The notes under the pieces: generated by a model
Told to the model about the DNA's origin: nothing
Database searches by the model: none
Seen by the model: only the letters and a program-made list of their open reading frames with translations
Made by a program: the position numbers and the translations under genes
Part shown: positions 1 to 7,732 of the stretch, one piece after another
How positions within the stretch are numbered: position 1 is the stretch's first letter
Layout: each line of letters opens with the position of its first letter
From: an uncultured Bacillota bacterium
GTDB lineage: Bacteria; Bacillota; Clostridia; Lachnospirales; CAG-274
Reading direction: 5' to 3'
Assembly (NCBI GenBank): GCA_958426775.1
Contig: CATZZP010000003.1
Location: 1-64,000, forward strand
Length of the DNA stretch: 64,000 nucleotides

Positions 1-56
1 AAAATAATATTTTTGAATTTTTTTCAATTTAGACTTGACTTTTAATAGTTAGTCTA

Positions 57-1148
57 TTACTTGTACATACTGTCCAGTGACAGAAATTCGTCTATCAAGT
101 CGGTTACGTACCTTATTTCACCCCTAAATTTGCTTCTAAGGTCATCAATATTGGCATTTTTCAGATTGCCCACCTCAAAGTGGTCCCTACCGGACTGAAA
201 GGCTATGTACACCTTGCCCTCTGTAAGGAAGCGCATATAGGTTTTAGCACCTGCCATATCGTCCATATTCATTATATGCTCCATCATATGGGGCGTAAGT
301 ATATAAAAGGCGTCATGGGCATTGTCGCAGGCTATGCCAAACCTTTTGTTAAATGCCTCGTTTTCTGTTTCCAGCTGCTTGGAACGGAAAAGTGGATTTC
401 TGGTCCTTTCAAAAACGCACAGGTCTGCGGTCAGCTCCTTATGGAAGTCCAGTATAATCCACTGACCCTTAAATACCTCGTCCCTTCTCTCCGTCTCGTG
501 CTCGTTACCATCATCATCTGTAGTGGTTTCGGTGGTTATCTCTATAAGGGAAAGGTCGCACATTTCAATGCCTACCCCCTTGTACTCAGCCTTAAAATAG
601 TCCCCTGCGTTAATCTCGTCAAAGTCAAAGGGAAAATGCATATTGGTATTGTAAATTATACTATTGTCAATCTGTCCATCATGGCGATATTCCACATTGT
701 CAAACATCTCCCCCAGTACCATTGGTATCAGGCTGTTGCCCAACTGTGCCTTGAAGCGGCGCTCCGGTGCTTTATACATGAGAAAGCCTATTACAGCTGT
801 AAGGGAGCCTACTATTATAATAAAGATACCAAGTCCGCCGTTTATTATATAGCCCACTGTCAGCACAGCTAAGCCTATTAAGCCTACCCACTTGCCCTTT
901 TTTCTTTCCTCCAGTGCCTCACTAATCTGGGCGTTCAGCTCCGCATCGGAAACATCACCCCGTTTATTGCCATCCTTATCTAAAAAGGCGCCGCACCGGG
1001 TGCATTTTGTGGCACCAAACTCCAAAGGCTCCCCACAGCCGGGGCAGGGAAACATCTCTCCCTTTTCCAGCCGCTGTTGGTTTATTTTATCCTTACCTGT
1101 TAATATGGTTTTCTTCTTACCAAAGGTAGAGGTTGCCTCAATCTTCAT
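57..1148 (-). CDS. Zinc-ribbon membrane protein with DUF3137-like domain
   Basis: Function unknown. The N-terminus has a zinc ribbon made of two CxxC knuckles (C35/C38 and C49/C52). Two closely spaced membrane helices follow at about residues 84-125. The rest is a soluble domain of the DUF3137 type, which is commonly found beside LemA proteins. It lies directly downstream of lemA on the same strand, 83 bases away, so the two probably share a transcript. The start is set by AAGGAGGG seven bases before the ATG. The domain name is by recall; the zinc ribbon and helices are read directly. Confidence 0.75.
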   Translation of the reverse strand: MKIEATSTFGKKKTILTGKDKINQQRLEKGEMFPCPGCGEPLEFGATKCTRCGAFLDKDGNKRGDVSDAELNAQISEALEERKKGKWVGLIGLAVLTVGYIINGGLGIFIIIVGSLTAVIGFLMYKAPERRFKAQLGNSLIPMVLGEMFDNVEYRHDGQIDNSIIYNTNMHFPFDFDEINAGDYFKAEYKGVGIEMCDLSLIEITTETTTDDDGNEHETERRDEVFKGQWIILDFHKELTADLCVFERTRNPLFRSKQLETENEAFNKRFGIACDNAHDAFYILTPHMMEHIMNMDDMAGAKTYMRFLTEGKVYIAFQSGRDHFEVGNLKNANIDDLRSKFRGEIRYVTDLIDEFLSLDSMYK

Positions 1149-1231
1149 GGAAAATCCCTCCTTAATAATTATTGCATTTACGATTCTACACTCTCATACC
1201 CCTCTACAGGAGGGCTCCAACAAATATATAC

Positions 1232-1774
1232 TTAAAACTGCATTTTTACATCCTGACGCTTATAATCCTCAGCCTCGTAAAACTCCTTAGGGCTAAAGCT
1301 GCCTGCAAGCAAGCTGGCAGGGAACATGGCAATAGCAGTGTTAAAGCTGGTTACGCCGGCATTGTAAAGGCGCCTTGCTGCCTGTAAATGCTCCTCTGCA
1401 TCCCTTATGCCCCTTTGAAGCTCCAAAAACACATCGCTGGAGCGAAGCTCGGGATAATTTTCCGCCAGGGCAAATATCCTCCCTGTCAGCTGGCTCATTT
1501 CTGTGTCAGCCTTGCCCATTTCCCCTACGCTCATACCGCTACGCAGGCTTATCACCTTGGTAAAAAGCTCGGTTTCATGTGCCATAAAGCCCTTGCAGGT
1601 GTCCAGCATCTTAGTAAGCATATCGTATCTTTTGGTAAGTGCCACCTCAATGCCTGACAATGCCTCCTGAATCTTGATTTCACGCCTTTTAAAGCCGTTT
1701 ACAGTGCTGATAGCCCAAATAGCTACTACAAGTATTACAAGTATAAGGGCAAGTACTATACCTAATCCTATCAT
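1232..1774 (-). CDS. lemA: LemA family protein
   Basis: LemA proteins have one N-terminal membrane anchor and a helical domain; their cellular role is poorly defined. One transmembrane helix is seen at about residues 4-24. The helical region carries the family pattern around ALTKRYDMLTKML and the C-terminal NAGVTSFN segment. An in-frame ATG six codons upstream exists, but GGAGGAA lies inside that extension, seven bases before the ATG at 1774, so the shorter 180-residue form is chosen. The next gene downstream is the DUF3137 partner. The leader upstream contains the candidate structured RNA. Confidence 0.85.
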   Translation of the reverse strand: MIGLGIVLALILVILVVAIWAISTVNGFKRREIKIQEALSGIEVALTKRYDMLTKMLDTCKGFMAHETELFTKVISLRSGMSVGEMGKADTEMSQLTGRIFALAENYPELRSSDVFLELQRGIRDAEEHLQAARRLYNAGVTSFNTAIAMFPASLLAGSFSPKEFYEAEDYKRQDVKMQF

Positions 1775-1855
1775 AAAAATTCCTCCTTCCATGCCTGCTT
1801 AAACAGGCAAAGCCATATTTTTGGGGCAAGTGCCCCTTTAAAAAATTATAATACA

Positions 1856-2108
1856 GGAGACAGATGCAGACCAAAGCAGAGGCATCAGGGATTTCAGACC
1901 TAGGGGTAGTTTTGGCTTACCTGTCATCCAAGTCTGACTTAAAAGGGCCATGTCAATAATATAGTCAGATACAGGGATAATCAGGTGCCGGGTAACCCGT
2001 TAGTCCGATAGTTTCTCTCTACAGAGTATATGCTCTTGTTCAGCCTACATCTCCTTCTGTAATTAGCTCAGGGGGAAGATGTTGCCCTGAGCTAATCTGC
2101 GATTCTCC
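1856..2108 (-). ncRNA. Candidate structured RNA, about 253 nt, upstream of lemA
   Basis: I do not recognise the family. On the minus strand the ends pair: GGAGA and GCAGA at the 5' end with TCTCC and TCTGC at the 3' end. Inside are a perfect 12-bp hairpin (2062-2073 with 2085-2096, 11-nt loop), a 7-bp hairpin (1933-1939 with 1963-1969) and a CGGG/CCCG hairpin (1989-1999). Six bases of the large loop (2077-2082) can pair with 2047-2052, which would form a pseudoknot. A TATAAT box lies 12 bases before the 5' end, and a T6 run lies just after the 3' end. It could be an independent small RNA or the lemA leader. It does not match the tmRNA, RNase P, SAM, lysine or T-box signatures I know. Confidence 0.5.
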
Positions 2109-2120
2109 TATAGCAATATA

Positions 2121-2150
2121 ATTATACCACAAAAATTGGGGATTTTTGAA
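2121..2150 (-). promoter_or_regulatory. Candidate promoter for structured RNA/lemA
   Basis: TATAAT on the minus strand (2121-2126) with a poor -35 (TTCAAA, 2145-2150) at an 18-base spacing. Predicted transcription starts near 2114, a few bases before the closing stem of the structured RNA. The -35 lies inside a perfect inverted repeat. Confidence 0.5.
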
Positions 2151-2175
2151 TTGTTAGGAAAAACTAACAATTCAA
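2146..2175. promoter_or_regulatory. Perfect 12-bp inverted repeat, candidate operator
   Basis: TTGAATTGTTAG, six bases (GAAAAA), then CTAACAATTCAA, a perfect dyad. It overlaps the -35 region of the minus-strand promoter at 2121-2150. On the plus strand it is followed by TTTTC, so a weak terminator is an alternative, but there is no upstream plus-strand gene to terminate. Confidence 0.5.
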
Positions 2176-2333
2176 TTTTCTGTACATATTTTTTATATAT
2201 TTAATTAGCTGTAAGCATTCGATTTAATGATAATATATACCTTGTAAACACAGGAAATAAAAGGGTTTTGCGGTTTTATAGGTCGAAACATCCATCAATA
2301 CAATTATTTTGTGATACCCATATACAGAGTCAT

Positions 2334-2351
2334 TTTATTTTGTAAAATAAA
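2334..2351. repeat. 8-bp inverted repeat abutting the LAL promoter
   Basis: TTTATTTT, GT, AAAATAAA ends one base before the -35 of the regulator promoter. It may be an operator, but the sequence is very AT-rich and could be chance. Confidence 0.3.
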
Positions 2352-2352
2352 T

Positions 2353-2381
2353 TTGATTTTTGGTTTTTGGTGTCATATAAT
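2353..2381 (+). promoter_or_regulatory. Promoter of the LAL regulator gene
   Basis: TTGATT (2353-2358), 17 bases, TATAAT (2376-2381), about 90 bases before the start codon. The rest of 1793-2461 holds the structured RNA, its promoter and the two inverted repeats; I see no protein gene there. Confidence 0.7.
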
Positions 2382-2473
2382 ATTACTAAGAAATCTCGTA
2401 CTTATAAAATAAGTAAGTATATTATGTAGGATAATCTACCTATTAAATAGTAGAATCTATAGTGGAGAAAGGG

Positions 2474-5005
2474 ATGGCATTTATGAGCAAGTCACCTCAG
2501 ATAAACAGTACATATATCAGTCCAAGGCTTAAGGACTGCCTTCAGGAGGCGGAGCATTGTCAGGTGACTACAATCGTTGCCTCCATGGGCTCTGGCAAGT
2601 CTACCGCTGTACGGTGGTGGATGGAGGACCTTGTTTCCAGGCAGCCTAACACCCTTGTCCTTTGGCAGACCCTTACCGGCAGTGGTGTAACCGCCTTCTG
2701 GAGGGGCTTTTGCAGAGCCTTAAGACCCCTTCCTGCCCTGGCAGAGCAGATGAAGGTGCTGGGCTATCCCGGTGAAAGGGAGTCCATACTACTTATGGGG
2801 GAGCTGCTGGAGGATGCCCTGGAGTACAGCAACAAAACCATTTACTATGTGCTTGATGACATACATTTTTTTACACAGACAGAGTTTTCTGAGCTGCTTA
2901 CCCTGCTTATACAGGGGCTGCCCAGGCAGGTACACCTTGTGCTCCTTTCCCGTAACAGGATTTTTCGCCAGGTGGACAGGTTTCGTTTAGGTGTTCACCT
3001 GTATCAGATTACCATGGAGGAGCTGCGTCTGGGACAGGATGAGATTGTGGAATATGCTACCCTGTGCGGGGTGCCCATGGATGAGAGCCAAGCTGAGGAG
3101 CTTTACAGAATATCTGAGGGATGGGTTTCCCTTTTATATCTTCTTTTCCGCTCCTATGTACAAAGGGGCAGGTGGGAGTTTAAGATGATGGATATATTCC
3201 AGCTGATGGACCAGGTTATGTATCAGCCCCTTGATGAGAGAAAACAGAGATTTTTGTTGGTTAATGGAGTTACAGAGGCATTTACAAGGGAGCAGGCTAT
3301 GTACCTGTGGCAGGAGGATGACGGAGGAGAGCTACTGGATGCCCTTACCCAGGAGAATGCCTTTATTTCCCACCATGATGAGGGGGATGTATACCGCTAT
3401 CACAATATGCTTAGGACTGTGGTAAACAGCCACTTTAAAGCCCTGACAGCTGAGGAGCAGGTGGATATTAATTCCCGCCTTGGTTATTGGTTTATGGAGC
3501 GAAGGGAGTACACAAGGGCAGCGGAAATATTTTATAGTACAAAGGATTGGCAGGGCTTGCTGGATGCTTTGGCACAGGACAGAAGCAAGAGCTTTGGAGG
3601 GGAGTATGCCCCTATGCTGGCACAGTGGACCACAGATTGCCCAAGGAAGGAGCTGCTTAAGCGGCCTGATGCCCTCCTTGTTTTAATGCTTAACCTTTAC
3701 ACCGGGGGCAATATACCTGAAATGCTGCGTCTTTATGACCTGTTTCGGGAAAGCCTGGAGATTAACACCACCATGGAGCCTCAGGAGCGTAACAATATGC
3801 TGGGTGAGGTGGAGATTATGTTAAGCTTCCTGGAATTTAACGATATTGCCGCCATGAGTGCCCACCACAGACGTGCCTGTGAGCTAATGGACAGACCCAG
3901 CTACAGTATGGGCAACGAAAGCCCCTGGACCTTTGGCAGTCCATCGGTGCTTATGCTGTATCACCGTACAGCCGGTGCCCTGGATGAAGAAATGGCAAGT
4001 ATGAGGGAGTGTATGCCCTACTATACCCGCATTACTGAGGACCATGGTATGGGGGCAGAGTGTATAACAGAGGGGGAAATTTCCCTTTTAAGAGGGGATG
4101 AAGTGGGCTGTGAGATTGCTTACCGCGAGGGTCTAAGTAACGCTGCCTTAAAGGAGCAGTTTAGCATTATGGTGGCAGGAGAGTTTTTGGCGGCACGTAC
4201 AGCCCTTTTTACCGGTAAGGGGCAGGAGGTTTTTACCCCTCTTGAAGGGCTTATAGCACTTATTAAGCAGAATTGCCAGTATGTACTGCTTCTTACAATT
4301 GATATGTGTAAGGGCTGGCTCTATGCCCTTCTGGGGTGTCCGGAGGAGGCACCTGAGTGGCTTATGTGGAAGGATTCCGCCAATACTATTATTTCCCCGG
4401 CTGTGCCTGTGTACCGTATGGTGGTTAATCAGCTGCTTCTTGCAAAAGAGGCATACGGTCAGGTAGTATCCGCATGGGAGGAGCTTCATGAGCTGTGTGA
4501 ACGACTTCATTACCTCTTATGTGACATATACATTCATTTACAGACAGCGGCAGCCTACTACCACCTTAAACGCCCTGAGGAGGGGGACAGACTGCTAAGC
4601 TCCGCCCTAAAGCTTGCTATGCCTGACAGGATATATCTGCCCTTTGTGGAGGTAGACGACTGTCTGGTGGGGCATATAATAAGCAAAAGGATGGTGTCTG
4701 ATAAGCATATAGGTATACTTAAGCAGCTTAGAACAAAGCATATTTCCGGACGGGAGCTGGTATGTGATACCCTGGGGGATGTTATCCCGGAGCGGGATAC
4801 CAACAAGTCAGGGCTATCCCCTCGTGAGCTGGAGATTGTTAAGCTGGCGGCATTAGGTAAGTCCAATCAGGAGATTGCGGAGATATTCTTCCTTTCGGAC
4901 CGTACTATTAAAAACCACCTTAACCGAGCCTATGACAAGCTGGGTATATCAGGTGCTGACAGGAGGAAGCGTGAAAAGCTTGCCCTATTATTATCTGAGC
5001 TCTAG
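2474..5005 (+). CDS. LAL-family (MalT-like) LuxR-type transcriptional regulator
   Basis: A cytoplasmic ATP-binding transcription factor of the large ATP-binding LuxR class, about 843 residues, the usual MalT size. The N-terminal ATPase has a Walker A motif (GSGKST, about residues 39-44) and a Walker B-like VLDDIHFF. A long helical middle of TPR-like character follows. The last 50 residues form a LuxR helix-turn-helix (LSPRELEIVKLAALGKSNQE, then TIKNHLNRAYDKLGI). Members usually bind direct repeats and activate after binding an inducer, which cannot be told from sequence here. The ATG at 2474 follows GGAG by six bases; GTG 2462 and ATG 2483 are alternatives. GC content is well above that of the window's core genes. 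Its likely targets are the repeat arrays at 5022 and 7538. Confidence 0.88.
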   Translation: MAFMSKSPQINSTYISPRLKDCLQEAEHCQVTTIVASMGSGKSTAVRWWMEDLVSRQPNTLVLWQTLTGSGVTAFWRGFCRALRPLPALAEQMKVLGYPGERESILLMGELLEDALEYSNKTIYYVLDDIHFFTQTEFSELLTLLIQGLPRQVHLVLLSRNRIFRQVDRFRLGVHLYQITMEELRLGQDEIVEYATLCGVPMDESQAEELYRISEGWVSLLYLLFRSYVQRGRWEFKMMDIFQLMDQVMYQPLDERKQRFLLVNGVTEAFTREQAMYLWQEDDGGELLDALTQENAFISHHDEGDVYRYHNMLRTVVNSHFKALTAEEQVDINSRLGYWFMERREYTRAAEIFYSTKDWQGLLDALAQDRSKSFGGEYAPMLAQWTTDCPRKELLKRPDALLVLMLNLYTGGNIPEMLRLYDLFRESLEINTTMEPQERNNMLGEVEIMLSFLEFNDIAAMSAHHRRACELMDRPSYSMGNESPWTFGSPSVLMLYHRTAGALDEEMASMRECMPYYTRITEDHGMGAECITEGEISLLRGDEVGCEIAYREGLSNAALKEQFSIMVAGEFLAARTALFTGKGQEVFTPLEGLIALIKQNCQYVLLLTIDMCKGWLYALLGCPEEAPEWLMWKDSANTIISPAVPVYRMVVNQLLLAKEAYGQVVSAWEELHELCERLHYLLCDIYIHLQTAAAYYHLKRPEEGDRLLSSALKLAMPDRIYLPFVEVDDCLVGHIISKRMVSDKHIGILKQLRTKHISGRELVCDTLGDVIPERDTNKSGLSPRELEIVKLAALGKSNQEIAEIFFLSDRTIKNHLNRAYDKLGISGADRRKREKLALLLSEL

Positions 5006-5021
5006 TATCCGTCTCAAAAAA

Positions 5022-5045
5022 ATTGGTACCTAAATTGGTACCTCA
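5022..5045 (+). promoter_or_regulatory. Operator array 1: two 12-bp GGTACC direct repeats
   Basis: ATTGGTACCTAA (5022-5033) is followed at once by ATTGGTACCTCA (5034-5045). The array ends 30 bases before a TATAAT box, the same distance as the larger array at 7538. Tandem direct repeats next to an activator-dependent promoter are what MalT-type regulators use, and such a regulator is the gene just upstream. Binding by that regulator is inferred. Confidence 0.7.
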
Positions 5046-5052
5046 GGTCTCA

Positions 5053-5080
5053 ATACAAATTTACAAAACCACTGTATAAT
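5053..5080 (+). promoter_or_regulatory. Activator-type promoter of the first lipoprotein operon
   Basis: TATAAT (5075-5080) preceded by 16 bases and ATACAA (5053-5058), a poor -35. The block CTCAATACAA-N16-TATAAT recurs exactly at 7651-7682. A strong -10, a poor -35 and a repeat array just upstream suggest dependence on an activator. Confidence 0.65.
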
Positions 5081-5103
5081 ATAAGTACGGTGGTTATTTT
5101 TTT
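5067..5103 (+). terminator. Terminator of the LAL gene, overlapping the next promoter
   Basis: AACCACTGTA pairs with TACGGTGGTT (one wobble position) around a 9-base loop, followed by T7. The -10 box of the lipoprotein promoter lies at the arm/loop border. Readthrough RNA can fold the hairpin; RNA started at this promoter (about 5087) carries only the second arm and cannot. Confidence 0.6.
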
Positions 5104-5123
5104 ACGACAAAGGAGGCGAAGGC

Positions 5124-5384
5124 ATGGAAAAAATACCAATTTCGGCAGTATGGCCCTTACAGGACGGGGTGCTACAGATTGTCTTTGAAACAGGCAGTAC
5201 AGCCATGGTCAACCTTCAGCCAAGGTTTCAAACCACACGATTTTGTCCTCTACAGGATGAGATGGTTTGGAAAAAAGCTAAGACGGACGGTAAGTTTGTA
5301 CGCTGGTACCGGGACGGTATCCCGGTTGTGGAAATTGCATGTGATGAGCTGTTGGGTATGATAGTAGGCAGTCCCTACTATTAA
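5124..5384 (+). CDS. DUF2442-like small protein
   Basis: An 86-residue protein resembling DUF2442, a small beta-rich family of unknown function, sometimes linked to toxin-antitoxin loci. The features supporting this are a V-W-P-L-Q-D-G start, an F-E-T-G-S strand turn and a late W-Y-R-D-G-I. It has no signal peptide, so it should be cytoplasmic. It is the first gene after array 1 and its promoter, with AAGGAGG seven bases before the ATG, and lies 36 bases before the first lipoprotein. Its role with the lipoproteins is unknown. Confidence 0.6.
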   Translation: MEKIPISAVWPLQDGVLQIVFETGSTAMVNLQPRFQTTRFCPLQDEMVWKKAKTDGKFVRWYRDGIPVVEIACDELLGMIVGSPYY

Positions 5385-5420
5385 GCACCTTGCAATAGCT
5401 TAACTAAAGGAGGTTTTACT

Positions 5421-6479
5421 ATGAAGAAGAACGGAATATTGATGCTGGCTTGTGCTTTAGCTCTTGTGGCAGCACCTCTTACAGGCTGTGGTGGCGGTAA
5501 GGCACAGGAAACAACGACAACAACAGTAGCAGCAACTGAGGCAACCACCACCTCAGCAGAGGATGGCAAGGGAGATGTAATAGAGGAGGAGCCCGCCGGG
5601 GCTGAGGCATTCTACGGCTGCTGGGAGTATGAAGGTGGCTTTGCATGGCTGGTAATTAATGAGGACGGCAGCTATGACTGGTATAACGATGAGGGCTACG
5701 ACCACTCCGGGGACTACTATATGGAGGGGGATGAGCTGTGGCTGGAGGACAGCGACCTGGGGTACTCTCTGGATGGGGATGGTCTTATGGATAATGACGG
5801 TGACAAGCTCTTTGCCGGTGAAATACCTGAATCCGACACTGAGTTTAGCGACCCTGAGGAGGACTATTTTACCGCCAGCGGAATTTCCCTTAACTATTAT
5901 CTGGATGATGGGGATGCCCTGTTAGAGGATGGTGCCTTCTATTTTGCAATGGGTACAGAGGGTCAGTACTATGGCACTGCACCCCTGGAGTTTTCTGCCT
6001 ATCTTGAGTCAGAGGAGGAGTCAATGGAGGGCTATACTACCAGGACAGTTTCCATATATCAGGGCATATCTGAGGAATATGTGCCTATGCTGGAAACAGG
6101 CTTAACCTCCGGTTGCTCCTATATGCTCTATGATGCTTATAATGGCTTATTACTTCCTGATACAGAGAACTTTACAGATGGATATGGGGATTTATACTTT
6201 GAGTTTGAAACAAATGAGGGTACTGTGGACCTGTATATAACCCCTGAGGTAAACAAGGTAGAGGATGCGGAGGGCTACCATGCAGTTTATGAGACAAAGC
6301 TTACAATAACTGCCCCTGAGTGGTACGACGGACTTATCCTTTCCGTACCTCCTCAGCCTGAAACCTATGAGGAGAAAATGGACTGGATTGACTACTTAAA
6401 CAGCCTTACAGAGCCTGTATATGACTCTGAAACACCTTTTGACCTGTATAATTCATTAAACTGTCCACTTTTTGCTTGA
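5421..6479 (+). CDS. Acidic modular lipoprotein 1
   Basis: A predicted extracellular lipoprotein of 352 residues. The signal peptide ends in a lipobox (LTGC, Cys at about 23), then a Thr/Ala/Glu-rich linker. A lipocalin-like module follows (FYGCWEYEGGFAWLVINEDG, then repeated Y-x-W/D-G turns), of the G-x-W-E...DG-T-Y type shared with the next genes. The C-terminal part differs from its paralogues, and the whole protein is very rich in Asp and Glu. AAGGAGG precedes the ATG by eight bases. It is probably cotranscribed with the DUF2442 gene and lipoprotein 2. Function unknown. Confidence 0.75.
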   Translation: MKKNGILMLACALALVAAPLTGCGGGKAQETTTTTVAATEATTTSAEDGKGDVIEEEPAGAEAFYGCWEYEGGFAWLVINEDGSYDWYNDEGYDHSGDYYMEGDELWLEDSDLGYSLDGDGLMDNDGDKLFAGEIPESDTEFSDPEEDYFTASGISLNYYLDDGDALLEDGAFYFAMGTEGQYYGTAPLEFSAYLESEEESMEGYTTRTVSIYQGISEEYVPMLETGLTSGCSYMLYDAYNGLLLPDTENFTDGYGDLYFEFETNEGTVDLYITPEVNKVEDAEGYHAVYETKLTITAPEWYDGLILSVPPQPETYEEKMDWIDYLNSLTEPVYDSETPFDLYNSLNCPLFA

Positions 6480-6520
6480 GATATACCGGTACAATAGGGT
6501 GATTTACGGAGGTGCATAAA

Positions 6521-7525
6521 ATGAAAGGGAAACTAATGGGGACTGCTGTCCTTGTGGCATCGATTATGACACTTACAGCCTGTGGAGGTAGTACCGGGGA
6601 GGCTACCTCCACTGAGGCAACCGCAGCCCAAACCCAGGACCGGGAAGTTACCCAGACCCCTGAGGAGGAGATTCCGGAGGAGCCTCAGGAGAGTATAGAT
6701 GTTTCTGATAGCTACTGGTTTCATGAGGATTATGAGGAATATTATTACTTTAGCGATGATGGTCAGGTGCGGCATATGGGTGATGATGGTTATATAATAA
6801 GTGAGGGTACCTATGAATGGCTCTTTACTACCGGCGATGTAATTCTGAATGAACATGAATATGGTGCTATATACGATACTGAAAATATGCTATTGATTGA
6901 CGATGATGGCACTATTGTTCTCAACCCAATAGATGATCCCTTTGCAGGGGAAGGCGGATTTGCCCTTGCAGGCACCGGCTGGCGATATCATGACCATACC
7001 CTTGTCTTTATGACAGATGGGCGAGTAGTCACAGATTTTTTGGATCTTGACTATATGGAAGCCTGGTATGACTATGAATGGGACGAGGATGCCGGAGAGG
7101 GAACTATAGAATACTCTAATGGACCTGCAAGGATGTACTATGGCACAGATGGTAGCCTGCATGTGCAAATGGCCGGAGATAATCAGTATTGCACCTATAC
7201 GGAAAGACCTGACCTGGTAAGTGACGGCTATATTGATGAGCCTGTAGCCCCTGAGGATGCCCACATGGGTGGATATGAGGATGAATTATATGGTGTTTGG
7301 ATTAGCAGCGAGGATGATGAAACAAATTTTGAGTTTGAGGAGGATTTAACCTGCTGGCTTGAAACACCGGATGACTATGTAATGTATGTCTATGCCTATG
7401 ACGGTGAAACCCTGTATATCTATGACTATGACACAGAGGAAAACCTTATGACAGGCTATATTGATAGCTATGATGACCTTATTATAAATGAAATGACAGG
7501 CTGGTTTAGCTATGAAAAAGAATAG
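6521..7525 (+). CDS. Acidic modular lipoprotein 2
   Basis: A predicted lipoprotein of about 334 residues with lipobox LTAC near residue 20 and a Thr/Glu-rich linker. At least three repeats of a strand-turn pattern follow (YWFHEDYEEYYYFSDDGQV; GTGWRYHDHTLVFMTDGRV; LYGVWISSEDDETNFEFEED), read as lipocalin-like modules. A GTG three codons earlier overlaps the ribosome-binding site, so the ATG at 6521, eight bases after GGAGG, is preferred. It lies 41 bases after lipoprotein 1. A lone GGTAC sits in that gap, without the array arrangement. Function unknown. Confidence 0.72.
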   Translation: MKGKLMGTAVLVASIMTLTACGGSTGEATSTEATAAQTQDREVTQTPEEEIPEEPQESIDVSDSYWFHEDYEEYYYFSDDGQVRHMGDDGYIISEGTYEWLFTTGDVILNEHEYGAIYDTENMLLIDDDGTIVLNPIDDPFAGEGGFALAGTGWRYHDHTLVFMTDGRVVTDFLDLDYMEAWYDYEWDEDAGEGTIEYSNGPARMYYGTDGSLHVQMAGDNQYCTYTERPDLVSDGYIDEPVAPEDAHMGGYEDELYGVWISSEDDETNFEFEEDLTCWLETPDDYVMYVYAYDGETLYIYDYDTEENLMTGYIDSYDDLIINEMTGWFSYEKE

Positions 7526-7537
7526 TACCCGTGGCTA

Positions 7538-7647
7538 ATTGGTACCTGAATTGGTACCTGGATTAGTACCTGGATTGGTACCTAAGATTAGCACCTAAAA
7601 TTGGTACCTAAATTGGTACTTGGCTTGGTACCTAAATTGGTACCTGA
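7538..7647 (+). promoter_or_regulatory. Operator array 2: nine tandem GGTACC repeats
   Basis: Nine head-to-tail units of consensus ATTGGTACCTRR start at 7538, 7550, 7562, 7574, 7587, 7600, 7612, 7624 and 7636. Seven are 12 bases long; two central units are 13. Single-base variants are ATTAGTACC, ATTAGCACC, ATTGGTACT and CTTGGTACC. The last unit ends 30 bases before TATAAT, as in array 1. The array begins 12 bases after the stop of lipoprotein 2. There are no spacers between units, so it is not a CRISPR. Binding by the LAL regulator is inferred. Confidence 0.75.
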
Positions 7648-7654
7648 GTACTCA

Positions 7655-7682
7655 ATACAAAAAAGAAATTTTGTTGTATAAT
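7655..7682 (+). promoter_or_regulatory. Activator-type promoter of the second lipoprotein operon
   Basis: ATACAA (7655-7660), 16 bases, TATAAT (7677-7682), matching the promoter at 5053 in spacing and in the CTCAATACAA block. It should drive the genes from 7733 onward. Confidence 0.65.
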
Positions 7683-7732
7683 TTATTTAATACAGTAGGG
7701 AAAATTTAAACGTCAATAGATAAGGAGGTTAG

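Noticed and set aside
180..872. Long plus-strand open frame
   Set aside because: Antisense shadow of the DUF3137 gene; the composition is unnatural and there is no ribosome-binding site.
2047..2064. ATG-TAG minimal frame with AAGGAG inside the structured RNA (minus strand)
   Set aside because: AAGGAG touches the ATG with no spacing, and these bases are needed for the proposed pseudoknot.
4148..4510. Minus-strand open frame inside the LAL gene
   Set aside because: Shadow of the LAL coding sequence with no start signal or recognisable protein.
7538..7647. Repeat array considered as a CRISPR
   Set aside because: Units are 12-13 bases and directly adjacent with no spacers, and no cas gene is present; an operator array fits better.
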